Positions 7,944 to 18,289 are shown, counted from the first letter of the stretch. The stretch is DNA of 64,000 nucleotides from Leptospira ainlahdjerensis (GCF_016919175.1 NZ_JAFFPU010000051.1:22902-86901); one strand, 5' to 3'. The notes: a model not told the origin generated them from the letters alone. A program made the numbers and translations.

Positions 7944-10433
7944 ATGAAACACGAACCAGTCAGTTATCTTTCTCGTTTTTTTGTGATCCACTTCCGAGAT
8001 AGAATTCTTCAAAAAGTTCTAAACTCACCCGATCCGATCAAACAACTCGCAAAACTCTGCGCGGGGCTTTTGTTTCTCAACGGATTCCTATTCGTCTTTT
8101 CGATCAAGGATCTCTGGAGAGTTCCGGAATCGAACCTCTACGAAAAACCCTCGGTTCTCTACGGACTTAACGACAAGAACGAATACGAACCGATCGCCGA
8201 GTTCTATCGTTTTTCACGCGTTGTCTTAAACATCAAAGAACTTCCTCCGGAGGAAGACGGAAAACCGAACAAGCTCATTCGGAGTTTTGTCTCCACGGAA
8301 GATAACAATTTCTATTCTCATTGGGGACTCGATCTAAGAGGAATCTTTCGCGCCTTTATGGTCAACGTTCTCGCGGGAAGAATCAAGGAAGGCGCTTCCA
8401 CGATCACACAACAGGTCGCACGTCTTCGATTTTTAAACACGGAACGTTCTTTCTTAAGAAAAGCAAGAGAAGCCTGGCTCGCGCTTCTTCTCGAAGCCGT
8501 ATTCGACAAAGACACTCTGATGGAAATCTATCTCAACGAAATTCCATTAGGACACGGAACGATCGGGGTCGGAGCGGCGGCGCGATTCTACTTTCGAAAG
8601 GACGTCAAAGATCTGAGCTGGGGAGAATCCGCTCTTCTTGCGAGCTTGACCACAAGACCTACCGAATTTTCTCCTTTGGTGAATCCGAATTCTTCCAGCG
8701 CAAAAGTAAGGGTCGTGTTTAAGAAGTTTGTCGAAAACGGGATCTTGGACGTTAAAACCGCCGAAAAAGAATACGACGCATTTTCCGAATATTATATAAC
8801 CCTAAACCGATCACCGAACGACTCCGCATTCGGTGATCGCCTGAACCGTTTTCCTTATTTTACGGAATACGTCCGTAAGAATCTAACTCGATACATTCCG
8901 AAAACGACTCTCTACAGCGGCGGTCTCAAGATCTATTCTACCTTAAACATTCAACACCAGACCCAAGCCGAAAAGGCGTTGTATGCGGGTTTGAAAAATC
9001 AAACGGCTCAATCCAATCAGAGAACGTTTACAAAGATCGACGCGTTTGACGACGCTTACGGAGAAATCTACGACGTACTCGCGATGATCCACGACGTTCC
9101 CGAATTTAAGTTTAAGATTTCGAGATCGATCCGAACCTTCAACCGAGCTTGGCAGGAAGACCTAAGAGACGAACTGAGCACTCTCAATCTTTTGAGCGGA
9201 ACCGAAACGTTGGGAGAAGCGATCGAGTGGAGTTATAGAAGTCAACAGACCGAAGACTTCCTTCTTCCGGTCGAAGGAGCTTTGATTTCGATGCGACCCG
9301 ATACGGGTTATATCACGGCGATGGTCGGAGGTTCCGGCTTTCGATCGGACAACCAACAGATCCGCGCGTTCCAAGCCTATCGACAGCCGGGCTCCGCGTT
9401 CAAACCTCTCGTCTATGCCGCGGCGATGGAATACTACAACCAACATCCGGATCCAAAGAAGAATGTTACCGCGGCTTCTCTCTTTTCCGATTCTCCTCTT
9501 CAATACGTATTAGAAGACGGTGATGAATGGAACCCTTCCAATTACACGGGAGAATATTCAGGATTTATAAGACTCAGAGAAGCTCTGGAACTTTCCAGAA
9601 ACAGCGTCGCGGTTCGTGTCTTGGAACATACGGGTATCAGCAACCTGATGCCGTTCTTAGAAAAAATTCTTCAGATAGAAAACAGATCCATACCGAGAAA
9701 CTATTCGATCTCGTTGGGAACGTTTGAAGTTTCTCCTTACGAGTTGGCAAAGGCTTATGCGGTCCTTGCTTCCGGAGGAAAACAAGTATTTCCGTTGAGC
9801 GTTCTTTATGTGGAAGACGGATCGGGAACGATCATTCGGGACTTTCGAGAAGAAGCGAGTAAGATCGAAAGGAAACAAATTCTTTCTCCGGAAGTCTGTT
9901 TTATTCTCACGTCGATGATGGAAGACGTGATCAAAAAAGGAACGGGAACCGGAGCCTCTTCTTACGGACTTTCCCGACCCGCTGCAGGAAAAACGGGAAC
10001 GACGAATAACTTTCGGGACGCTTGGTTCGCGGGTTATACGGGCGAACTCGTGAGTGTTGTTTGGCTCGGCTACGATACGGGAACTCTTTCGATGGGCAAA
10101 GGAATGTCGGGCGGGGTCGTCGCGGCTCCGATCTGGGGAAGGTTTATGTCCAACGCTCTTTCCAAGGAAAAATCCAAGGGATTGCATTTTGGCGAAACGG
10201 GAGTAGTCCGAAGACAAATTTGTTCGATCTCCGGGAAACTTCCGGGTTCTCATTGCAACCAAACGGAAGAAGAATACTTTACGAAAGATACGGTTCCCAA
10301 AGAGGTTTGCGACGATCACAGAGGAGCTGGTTATACTCCCGAGCCGAATTCGACGCCGACTTCCAGTCAGACAAAAGTAAAAAAGAAGCAGAAAACCAAT
10401 ATTTTCCAGGGTGACGATGATCTGATTCGGTAA
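7944..10433 (+). CDS. mrcA: Bifunctional penicillin-binding protein 1A
   Basis: 829 residues. A short cytoplasmic tail and one membrane segment (about 38-53) precede a GT51 transglycosylase domain (catalytic Glu near 119 in STEDNNFYSH, and EGASTITQQVAR). The transpeptidase domain has SAFK (Ser484, Lys487), SRNS and KTGT (about 683-686). It polymerises lipid II and cross-links peptidoglycan on the outer face of the inner membrane. The tail is Lys/Gln rich. The neighbours bactofilin and a LysM/M23 hydrolase suggest a cell-shape cluster. The family call is certain; mrcA versus pbpF naming is loose. Confidence 0.93.
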   Translation: MKHEPVSYLSRFFVIHFRDRILQKVLNSPDPIKQLAKLCAGLLFLNGFLFVFSIKDLWRVPESNLYEKPSVLYGLNDKNEYEPIAEFYRFSRVVLNIKELPPEEDGKPNKLIRSFVSTEDNNFYSHWGLDLRGIFRAFMVNVLAGRIKEGASTITQQVARLRFLNTERSFLRKAREAWLALLLEAVFDKDTLMEIYLNEIPLGHGTIGVGAAARFYFRKDVKDLSWGESALLASLTTRPTEFSPLVNPNSSSAKVRVVFKKFVENGILDVKTAEKEYDAFSEYYITLNRSPNDSAFGDRLNRFPYFTEYVRKNLTRYIPKTTLYSGGLKIYSTLNIQHQTQAEKALYAGLKNQTAQSNQRTFTKIDAFDDAYGEIYDVLAMIHDVPEFKFKISRSIRTFNRAWQEDLRDELSTLNLLSGTETLGEAIEWSYRSQQTEDFLLPVEGALISMRPDTGYITAMVGGSGFRSDNQQIRAFQAYRQPGSAFKPLVYAAAMEYYNQHPDPKKNVTAASLFSDSPLQYVLEDGDEWNPSNYTGEYSGFIRLREALELSRNSVAVRVLEHTGISNLMPFLEKILQIENRSIPRNYSISLGTFEVSPYELAKAYAVLASGGKQVFPLSVLYVEDGSGTIIRDFREEASKIERKQILSPEVCFILTSMMEDVIKKGTGTGASSYGLSRPAAGKTGTTNNFRDAWFAGYTGELVSVVWLGYDTGTLSMGKGMSGGVVAAPIWGRFMSNALSKEKSKGLHFGETGVVRRQICSISGKLPGSHCNQTEEEYFTKDTVPKEVCDDHRGAGYTPEPNSTPTSSQTKVKKKQKTNIFQGDDDLIR

Positions 10434-10503
10434 TTCCGAACAAAAATACTTGTCGTTTTGGGATTGCTTACACAAATAGAAATATCGTTATCAGGAGTTT
10501 TAG

Positions 10504-10914
10504 ATGGCCATCGGCAAGGAAAATAATAACAGCGTAATCGGTCCCGGGTCCATTTTTGAAGGGAAATTTTATATCGCAGGTTCTCTCCGTATTGACGGAA
10601 AATTCGAAGGAGAGATCAAAACCGATGACACTCTCTACATTGGAGAAACCGGTAAAGTAAGAACGAATATCGCGGCCCGCGAAGTAACCGTTTCGGGAAC
10701 TATGATCGGAAATATCAAAGCAGAGAATGAAGTTCGTCTGGAAGAAACAGGAAGACTTTTAGGTGATATCACCGCTCCCGCTCTTCATTTGGCAAAAGGT
10801 GTGGTTGCAAAAGGAAACATCACGATCACCGGCGGACAAAAGAAAGACGTGAAAAAAATCGTGGAAGAATCTTTCGGTGGAACCCGCACCCTGGACAACG
10901 GAAAGGACGAATAA
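10504..10914 (+). CDS. Bactofilin (polymer-forming cytoskeletal protein)
   Basis: 136 residues. The core (about 20-105) is a chain of short beta repeats (GSLRIDGKFEGEI, AREVTVSGTMIGNI, GRLLGDITAPALHL), the bactofilin beta-helix. These proteins polymerise without nucleotide and position wall enzymes; in other spirochaetes and proteobacteria they work with M23 peptidases, and one follows here. The ATG is behind AGGAG at the right distance. It follows PBP1A by 70 bases with its own likely promoter (an A/T-rich stretch near 10470-10490). Confidence 0.92.
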   Translation: MAIGKENNNSVIGPGSIFEGKFYIAGSLRIDGKFEGEIKTDDTLYIGETGKVRTNIAAREVTVSGTMIGNIKAENEVRLEETGRLLGDITAPALHLAKGVVAKGNITITGGQKKDVKKIVEESFGGTRTLDNGKDE

Positions 10915-10967
10915 GTCCTTTTTCTTTACTATAGGAAAGGCCGGATCCCGGCCGATAATCTTCCTGT

Positions 10968-12086
10968 ATGATCTTTAAAAAGCCCAGACAACTGACCGCG
11001 GGAAAGGAACTCCTTCGGACAGACAATTTCACCCTGATCTATCTGGGCGCTTTTCACTTTCACTATTCATTCTATTTTAGAGGAAATCTCTATCACGGGA
11101 ATTTGGATTTCAGAAGAAAGAAATTCAGACTCATTCCTATCTTTGCCTCCATCGCACTCTTTATCGCCTTCTTAGGTTTTGGAATGAACCCAAGTAGCGC
11201 GATGATGGATTCTTCCGGTCATGAAATTACGGAGAATGATTCCGAGGATTTGAAGGCAAAATCCGGAGATGAAAAATTCTTAGAAGAATCCGAAAAGGCA
11301 AAACTTACGATTCTTATGGCGAAGGAGCTCAAAAACCCTTCCGAAAAAAAGAAACAACTCAAGGTCACAACCTATCGGGTCAAAAGAAATGAAACGTTAG
11401 CCGAAATAGCGACTCGTTTTAAGGTTTCTATGGAATCGATCGCGGGTTCCTCAAACATTAGAATCGACGACACGTTATATCCGGGACAAATATTAAGTAT
11501 TCCTAATAAACAAGGTCTACTCTATAAGATGAAGACCGGCGAGACGATGGCTAAGGTTGCAAGTCTTTATAAAGTCAACTTGGACGAGATCATGTTGGAA
11601 AACAAATTGGACGATCTCGACATTCTGAGACCGGGTCAAAAAGTATTCTTACCCGGAGCGGTGATTCCGGACCCAACTCCGAAATGGGTGATCCCGGTCG
11701 CTTCGAGAATCGTTACTTCCAATTTCGGATTTAGGACTTTCCCAAGAAGAAAGTTCCACGAAGGCCTCGACCTAAAAGCTTTTTATGAACCGATCGCAGC
11801 CGCAAGAAACGGAAAAGTAATTTACGCGGGATGGATGGGCGGTTATGGGAACGTAGTCGTGATCGAACACACGGACGATTTCAAAACTCTCTACGCTCAC
11901 AATTCTAAACTTTTCGTTCAGAGAGGAGACTACGTTCTGGCCGGAAAAAAAATCGCGAGATCCGGTTCGACCGGTTATTCTTTCGGTCCTCACCTTCACT
12001 TCGAAGTAATCAAAAACGGGCAACCGGTCAATCCTTCCAAATATCTCAAGGGACTCGCCTTTCGAAAGGGCGGCCCGACTCACTGA
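10968..12086 (+). CDS. LysM-domain M23 metallopeptidase
   Basis: 372 residues. A cytoplasmic N-terminus (about 1-50), one membrane anchor (RLIPIFASIALFIAFLGFGM), two LysM domains (about 132-180 and 183-228) that bind glycan, then an M23 domain with HEGLDL and HLHFEV carrying the zinc ligands. The likely role is peptidoglycan endopeptidase, next to bactofilin as in known bactofilin-M23 pairs. The last codons (LAFRKGGPTH) lie in a 93-bp sequence that is duplicated 169 bp downstream, so the C-terminus may have been altered by that duplication. Confidence 0.9.
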   Translation: MIFKKPRQLTAGKELLRTDNFTLIYLGAFHFHYSFYFRGNLYHGNLDFRRKKFRLIPIFASIALFIAFLGFGMNPSSAMMDSSGHEITENDSEDLKAKSGDEKFLEESEKAKLTILMAKELKNPSEKKKQLKVTTYRVKRNETLAEIATRFKVSMESIAGSSNIRIDDTLYPGQILSIPNKQGLLYKMKTGETMAKVASLYKVNLDEIMLENKLDDLDILRPGQKVFLPGAVIPDPTPKWVIPVASRIVTSNFGFRTFPRRKFHEGLDLKAFYEPIAAARNGKVIYAGWMGGYGNVVVIEHTDDFKTLYAHNSKLFVQRGDYVLAGKKIARSGSTGYSFGPHLHFEVIKNGQPVNPSKYLKGLAFRKGGPTH

Positions 12087-12145
12087 GCTTTCTCCGAACA
12101 AACTTCACAAAAGTGGGTGATCCTACTTTTGTCGTCCCGACAAAC
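12053..12145 (+). repeat. 93-bp direct repeat, copy 1
   Basis: This copy covers the last codons and stop of the M23 gene and continues into the spacer, to GTCGTCCCGACAAAC. Copy 2 at 12222-12314 is almost identical (a difference at ACTTCACAAAA versus ACTTCGTAAAA). Confidence 0.9.
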
Positions 12146-12221
12146 CGATCAGAATCGAGCGCAGGCGAACTTCTTCCATTCTTGAAAAAAAGGAAGAGCA
12201 CCCTTACAAAAGCTGGTCCGA

Positions 12222-12314
12222 ACTCGCCTTTCGAAAGGGCGGCCCGACTCACTGAGCTTTCTCCGAACAAACTTCGTAAAAGTGGGTGATCCTACTTTTG
12301 TCGTCCCGACAAAC
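12222..12314 (+). repeat. 93-bp direct repeat, copy 2
   Basis: Second copy, 169 bp after the first, in the spacer before the DUF900 lipoprotein gene. It still encodes the same tail and stop but has no gene attached. The inner 76 bases (12146-12221) are unique in the window. Confidence 0.9.
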
Positions 12315-12427
12315 GATAAGAGCCGAACTCCGAGATCCAATCTCCCTCCCGGAAAAAAACAGAATTCTTCCTAAGAAAAACGAAGATTTTGATTTTCAAC
12401 GCAAAAGAAAAACTAGATGGTTCCAAA

Positions 12428-13495
12428 ATGAAAACCGCGATCACGTTATTCGTATTCCTCTTTCTGATTTTTGAAAATTGCAAAACCCCCACAATCGAAG
12501 AACTCATCGATCAGAGGCTGATCAAATCCTACGATCAGACCGAAACCCTAAACCTATACTATGCTACCTTAAGAACTCAAAATACGAACGCGCAGATCGG
12601 GTGTAATGATTCTTATTTTCTTACGAACGGAAGCAGAGAACTCAAGACCGGATATTGTATCGTAAACGTCCCGGCCAATCACGAAGTAGGAGCTCTTCCG
12701 AGCGGACTCGGAAGCCGAGAAACCCTCTTTCAATTTCTCGGTCACAAACCTTTTGAAAAGCAAGAGAACTTTTTGGAGGATCTCAAAAAGGATCCCTTCG
12801 ACGAAGTTTTGGTTTTTGTCCACGGGTTCAACGTCCGTTTTGAAGAAGCGATTCTGAGAGGTGGACAAATCCGATACGATCTTAAATTTCCGGGAAAGGT
12901 AGTGATCTTTACCTGGCCTGCGGGAAGCGAGGGAGGACTTCTCAATCAAGTTCTTCTCAAAGGAACTTACGAAAAAAATCTCCAATCCGCGAGAAGTTCA
13001 AGGGAAGAATTTAAGAATTTTCTAAAGTCCCTGCAATCGCTCGGGAAAAAAGTGCACTTAATCGTTCACTCGATGGGACATCAGGTGGTTCTACCTGCGT
13101 TAGCCGAAATTGGAAAGGAAACAAAAGAACCGATTTTGAAAGAACTAATTCTCAACGCCCCCGATTTTGACTCCGGAGAATTCAAGCTGATCGCGAACCA
13201 ACTCTCTAAAACCGCAAAAAGAATCACACTCTACTGTTCTCCCGGAGACAGCGCTCTTCAAGCCTCGGCCACCGTGAACCAAGGAGGTCGCTTGGGATCC
13301 TGTAGCCTGGTCCCCGGCGTCGACGTTATCAACGTGAATCCGGTCGATTCTTCGATGGTTTCTATGGGCCACGGGTATTATTCCTCGAAACCGATTCTCA
13401 CCGACCTTTATCAACTGCTTCTGGGAGTTCGTGCCGAAAAAAGACTCTTCATACGGAAGTCTTCCGGAAACGAAAACTTTGTTCTGAGGAATTAG
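12428..13495 (+). CDS. Alpha/beta hydrolase lipoprotein (DUF900-like)
   Basis: 355 residues from ATG 12428. The N-terminus is a lipoprotein signal (MKTAITLFVFLFLIFENC, lipid cysteine about residue 18). VLVFVHGFNVRFEEA and VIFTWPAGS are the oxyanion-side motifs of DUF900 esterase-like proteins, and LIVHSMGHQ holds the nucleophile serine. It probably sits on the periplasmic or outer leaflet as an esterase or lipase of unknown substrate. A strong stem-loop terminator follows. The upstream spacer contains the second copy of the 93-bp repeat. Confidence 0.82.
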   Translation: MKTAITLFVFLFLIFENCKTPTIEELIDQRLIKSYDQTETLNLYYATLRTQNTNAQIGCNDSYFLTNGSRELKTGYCIVNVPANHEVGALPSGLGSRETLFQFLGHKPFEKQENFLEDLKKDPFDEVLVFVHGFNVRFEEAILRGGQIRYDLKFPGKVVIFTWPAGSEGGLLNQVLLKGTYEKNLQSARSSREEFKNFLKSLQSLGKKVHLIVHSMGHQVVLPALAEIGKETKEPILKELILNAPDFDSGEFKLIANQLSKTAKRITLYCSPGDSALQASATVNQGGRLGSCSLVPGVDVINVNPVDSSMVSMGHGYYSSKPILTDLYQLLLGVRAEKRLFIRKSSGNENFVLRN

Positions 13496-13496
13496 A

Positions 13497-13534
13497 AAAG
13501 GTTCGAGAAAAATAAAAACCTTTCTCGAACCTTT
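13497..13534. terminator. Stem-loop terminator
   Basis: A perfect 14-bp stem, AAAGGTTCGAGAAA (13497-13510) with TTTCTCGAACCTTT (13521-13534), and a 10-base loop. It stands between convergent genes and may serve both. The following T-run is interrupted. Confidence 0.75.
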
Positions 13535-13609
13535 CTTTGGAAGCGTTTCCTCTCCAGTTTAGAAAAAGAGGAAACCGTCTTTTGGAACTCACTAATTGTA
13601 TTTTTATTC

Positions 13610-14269
13610 TTAGGCTTTTTGCTCTCGGGAATATTTTATCAATCGAATGATTGCATAACCACCGGGTATCATAGGAAGCACTGCAGTATATAGCCCGGAA
13701 AAGTAAAAATGGTCGATAGTCTTGTAATAGTAATTCGGCATATCTTTTATCAAAACACCATTGATCATTTGAGTCAGTGGGGCGGGATCCAAGGGCAAAA
13801 GTTTTGGTTCGATCAGTGGAAAAATAAAATGTGTGAACTCTGCAAAACCGGGGCCGATAAAAATAAACCAAGCCACGAATCCGGCAATCGGAATTCGATA
13901 GAATAGACCGAGAGTGGTCAGCGTATAAAGAATCGGTCCGATCGACATAAAGACGATAATAAATCCTGGTTCACTCCAGGGAATACCGAAAAGGCGACTC
14001 ATAGCAGGTCCAAAGCCTGTTAGATATTCTTCAATCATGTGAATTTCTAAACCTGTAACCGTAAGTATGAAGAGAGGAAGTATCACCTTCGGTTCAACCG
14101 GAGACTGTAAATAAGTAAAATACCAAAATACGAATCCGATCGAACCGGCACCGCCGACGATGATCACCGGTTGTAATCCGATTTTGATATAACCGATTGT
14201 AGACGCCAAAACGATAAACGTGGCGGCGAATATCGCGTTTAGATTTTTTTTCCAAAAATTAAATACCAT
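13610..14269 (-). CDS. HXXEE-domain membrane protein
   Basis: 219 residues with about six hydrophobic segments. HMIEEY near residue 77 fits the HxxEE signature of a poorly known membrane family. Further conserved-looking polar residues in membrane segments (PGFAEFTHF) may form a metal or active site. It is 37 bases downstream of a marR-type gene, in the same direction, and is probably the target of that repressor. MarR partners often export or modify toxic small molecules, but function here is unknown. Confidence 0.65.
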   Translation of the reverse strand: MVFNFWKKNLNAIFAATFIVLASTIGYIKIGLQPVIIVGGAGSIGFVFWYFTYLQSPVEPKVILPLFILTVTGLEIHMIEEYLTGFGPAMSRLFGIPWSEPGFIIVFMSIGPILYTLTTLGLFYRIPIAGFVAWFIFIGPGFAEFTHFIFPLIEPKLLPLDPAPLTQMINGVLIKDMPNYYYKTIDHFYFSGLYTAVLPMIPGGYAIIRLIKYSREQKA

Positions 14270-14306
14270 AATAGGTTTCCTTTTTTTATATTCATAAGAT
14301 TCTTTC

Positions 14307-14759
14307 TTATTCAGTTGTTCTCAATTTAGTCATATTTTTTTCAATTTCCATAAGAGAGCTCAAAGTGACTTCCAATGCCTTCGGATCCAAACCTTTGGCC
14401 GCATCGGATAACAGTGATTTTGCGATAGGAATCAATTTTTCCTTCAGGCCTCTACCTTTCGCAGTAAGATGGATATGATTGTTTCTTCGATCAGTGCTGG
14501 ACGGAACTCTCTGAATCAGCCCGTCTTTCTCCATATCGTTTAGAAAGCGAGTTACCGTAGTTTTATCTTTTAAGGTTTTCTGAGATAATTCGTTTTGGGT
14601 CATTTTATCATTCTCCCAAAGTCGATTTAAGATAATCCATTCTTCCGGTGTGATCGTGAAACCCGCTCGGAAAAAACGTTCCTGCAATTCCTGTTTTAAT
14701 ACGATGGCACATCGATTGATACGATAGCCTAAAGTGTTTTCGATTTGGAAGCTGTTCAT
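14307..14759 (-). CDS. MarR-family transcriptional regulator
   Basis: 150 residues. The winged-helix core is typical: ITPEEWIILNRLWENDKMTQNELSQKT (shown in part: PEEWIILNRLWENDKMTQ), then DKTTVTRFLNDMEKDGLI and the wing STDRRNNHIHLTAKG. Family members bind DNA as dimers and usually release it on binding a small phenolic or lipophilic ligand or on oxidation. The start codon lies inside a near-perfect 37-bp palindrome, so the protein most likely represses its own gene and the downstream HXXEE gene. Confidence 0.9.
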   Translation of the reverse strand: MNSFQIENTLGYRINRCAIVLKQELQERFFRAGFTITPEEWIILNRLWENDKMTQNELSQKTLKDKTTVTRFLNDMEKDGLIQRVPSSTDRRNNHIHLTAKGRGLKEKLIPIAKSLLSDAAKGLDPKALEVTLSSLMEIEKNMTKLRTTE

Positions 14760-14790
14760 TTATGGTTGTATAATACAACTATAAATGAAC
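14754..14790. promoter_or_regulatory. 37-bp palindromic operator over the marR start
   Basis: Two 18-base arms (14754-14771 and 14773-14790) around a single A match except at one base. The inner core GTTGTATAATACAAC (14765-14779) is a perfect 7-1-7 dyad. The marR ATG (14757-14759, minus strand) lies within the left arm. Confidence 0.8.
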
Positions 14791-15328
14791 AACGCAAGCA
14801 AAATATATTTTAAAAATCAAAAATCACAAAAGTAATACTCACTTTTAAAAGAAACCGAGAAGCTATATTAGGAATCAGGATTCGACTCGAAAAGCGATGT
14901 GATGGATAACGTTTGAAACCAAACGTTTCCCTGTAGGAACTCCCCTTCTCAAAAGATAAGATGAATTCTAAAATCCCTTTCTCCGAAAGGAGAGAGGGAA
15001 ATTTCTTTTCCAAAAAATTTCGAAATGTCAGTTTCTATCCTTTGAAGTTTTCGGGAGAGTGTGGGAACTCCCATTCTCACAGAGTTCTCGAAGAATACGA
15101 GTTTCATCCGGAAAAAGACTTTCCAGGCAAAATTGTTACCAGAAGAGCGTCTAAGAATAAAAACGGCTCCGATTTTTGACCGTCCTTTTTTTGTTTTCCC
15201 AAAAAACGCCCCGGGAAGAGTGGGAAACGTATGAGGAACTCCTCCAATACGAAAACACAATTTTACCATAACTTTTTCCGTATTTTGACAAATTATCTTG
15301 TTGAATTCGGGGTTATTCTTAGTAACTA
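14791..15328. other. Spacer with GTRGGAACTCC motifs
   Basis: No convincing gene. Motif copies at 14933-14943 and 15061-15071, the latter extended to GTGGGAACTCCCA. A looser GAGGAACTCCTCC lies near 15232. The promoter of the kinase gene is probably in the last 60 bases (TTGACA at 15286-15291). Confidence 0.6.
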
Positions 15329-16708
<1,380 letters not shown>

Positions 16709-17180
16709 AAAAAGTAGGAACTCTCACTTTTGGAACGGATCCTTTGATTTCGTGAGAATCGTTTCCTCTAACTCAAAGATCTTTCTCTGAAATGAAAAGA
16801 GGGAGTTCCCACTTTCTTTTTCGTTGCAAACAAATCCTAACAACGGAGCAGATCATTCCCAAAATGGCCTGTAGTATCCGTAAAAGTAGGAACTCCCTCT
16901 TTCTTCCCCTTCTCTCTGAGGAACCTCGCTCTTCTTCAGAGTTCTTTCGAAAAAAATGCGGGAACTCCCGCGATTCCCCTCTTCCACAAAAGAATCCACT
17001 TTTCCGAGGAGTTCTTTCCATTCTTCCTTCGGATGCGGATGTCGAATTTTATCCCAACTTATGATCATTTCCATACTCCGTTCGATATTGAGAATCATTC
17101 TCATATTTTTAAAAATGTCCAGTATTTCTTGGATCCAGGAATGACTTGTAAGAATTTTTTTCCCTCCCAGACTGACCGAG
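16709..17180. other. Repeat-rich spacer
   Basis: I see no gene; open frames on both strands here are built from repeat sequence. Motif copies: a variant GTAGGAACTCT near 16716, exact copies at 16802-16812 and 16886-16896, and a fully palindromic-armed variant GCGGGAACTCCCGC at 16958-16971. A Fur-type dyad is at 17089-17103. Confidence 0.6.
17089..17103. promoter_or_regulatory. Candidate Fur-family operator
   Basis: TGAGAATCATTCTCA is a perfect 7-1-7 inverted repeat, two bases per arm pair away from the known Fur consensus TGATAATNATTATCA. It lies 78 bases before the crotonase ATG. Confidence 0.5.
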
Positions 17181-18008
17181 ATGAAAACCAAATTCGAATT
17201 TTTTGAAATCGTCGAAAGACCGGAAGATAAAACCGCAATTCTCTATTTAAACCGTCCCGATAAAAGAAACGCAATGAACTGGCCTTTCTGGAGGGATCTT
17301 CCTGAAGTAATAGAAGAAATCGATTCCAATCCGAACATTCACGCCTTTATCATCGCGGCCCGAGGAAAATCCTTCTCAACAGGATTGGATTTGGATTCAT
17401 TCTTTCAGCAGTTTGGAAGTTCGATCCAGGCCCCCCTGGGAGACGATCGTAGAAAATTCTTCGATCTCATCTTAAAAATGCAAAAGGGAATCAACGCGGT
17501 CTACAATTCTCCGAAACCATCGATCGCCGCCGTCCAAAAGCATTGTATCGGCGGTGGATTGGATCTGATCTCAGCATGCGATATTCGTTATGCAACCGTG
17601 GACGCTTCGATCTCCCTTCGAGAAGCGAAAGTCGCGATCGTGGCTGACATGGGCTCGATCAACCGTCTTCCGGCGATCATCGGTCAAGGACATACGAGAG
17701 AATTGGCTCTTACGGGAAAGGACATCGACGGGCCTGAAGCGGAAAGAATCGGCCTCGTAACCAAGGTCTTTCAAACTGAAGAAGAGATGATGAATGTCGC
17801 TTTAGCAACGGCAAAAGAAATCGCAGAGAATCCGAAATTAGTAGTTTCCGGAGTAAAAGACGTTATGCGTTATTCGGAAGGAAAACCCTTGGATGCGGGT
17901 TTAAACTATGTGGCCCTTTGGAATTCGAGTTTCTTGGATTCCGCAGACTTCAGAGGAGCGTTGCAATCTTTCAAGGAGCGCAAACGCCCCCTCTACAATC
18001 AAAACTGA
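17181..18008 (+). CDS. Enoyl-CoA hydratase/isomerase family protein (dienoyl-CoA isomerase-like)
   Basis: 275 residues, complete crotonase fold. NRPDKRNAMN, the CoA/oxyanion segment GKSFSTGLDLDS, and HCIGGGLDLISACDIRYAT are present. The catalytic region REAKVAIVADMGSINRLP resembles delta3,5-delta2,4-dienoyl-CoA isomerases (KEVDVGLAADVGTLQRLP in the eukaryotic enzyme) more than plain hydratases, since both carry AD-x-G. A role in beta-oxidation of unsaturated long-chain fatty acids, the main carbon source of leptospires, fits. The exact reaction is not certain. Confidence 0.82.
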   Translation: MKTKFEFFEIVERPEDKTAILYLNRPDKRNAMNWPFWRDLPEVIEEIDSNPNIHAFIIAARGKSFSTGLDLDSFFQQFGSSIQAPLGDDRRKFFDLILKMQKGINAVYNSPKPSIAAVQKHCIGGGLDLISACDIRYATVDASISLREAKVAIVADMGSINRLPAIIGQGHTRELALTGKDIDGPEAERIGLVTKVFQTEEEMMNVALATAKEIAENPKLVVSGVKDVMRYSEGKPLDAGLNYVALWNSSFLDSADFRGALQSFKERKRPLYNQN

Positions 18009-18188
18009 TTAAGCATAAAGGTCCAGAATTCGTCTCTGTCCTTCTTCTTTCGAATTCTGGACTCCCGCCTCGACTGCGAGATTGAGCATTTTCCGATTCA
18101 GGTCGCTCTGAGCCTGAAATATTTCTCGGGGTAGATTGGCTACCCTCTCCAAAAGTAAACTCTGGTTGGTATTTCCGTTGATATTCAT
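18009..18188 (-). CDS. Small conserved-looking protein, 59 residues
   Basis: ATG at 18188 (minus) behind GAGGG, running to TAA immediately beside the crotonase stop. The sequence starts MNINGNTNQSLLLERVANLP and ends GQRRILDLYA. It is predicted helical, has no cysteine and no signal peptide, and its middle (NRKMLNLAVEAGVQ) faintly recalls YjfB-type putative motility proteins. A good ribosome site and codon use like the neighbours support a real gene. It is transcribed towards the crotonase and away from the TPR gene. Confidence 0.6.
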   Translation of the reverse strand: MNINGNTNQSLLLERVANLPREIFQAQSDLNRKMLNLAVEAGVQNSKEEGQRRILDLYA

Positions 18189-18255
18189 AAATTCCCTCTT
18201 TATGAGAATTTGGGGTTTTTCTTTCTTTTTCCCCCGATTCTATTCTCGGTTGATA

Positions 18256-18289
<34 letters not shown>

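Noticed and set aside
9657..10475. Long minus-strand frame within the PBP1A gene
   Set aside because: Shadow of a certain gene; Arg/Ser-rich product with no family features.
12046..12340. Minus-strand frames with identical N-termini at both copies of the 93-bp repeat
   Set aside because: They are the complement of the repeat and of the M23 gene end; the shared start is explained by the duplication.
16773..17064. Overlapping open frames in the spacer before the crotonase
   Set aside because: They exist on both strands, consist largely of repeat-motif sequence, and lack ribosome sites and family resemblance.
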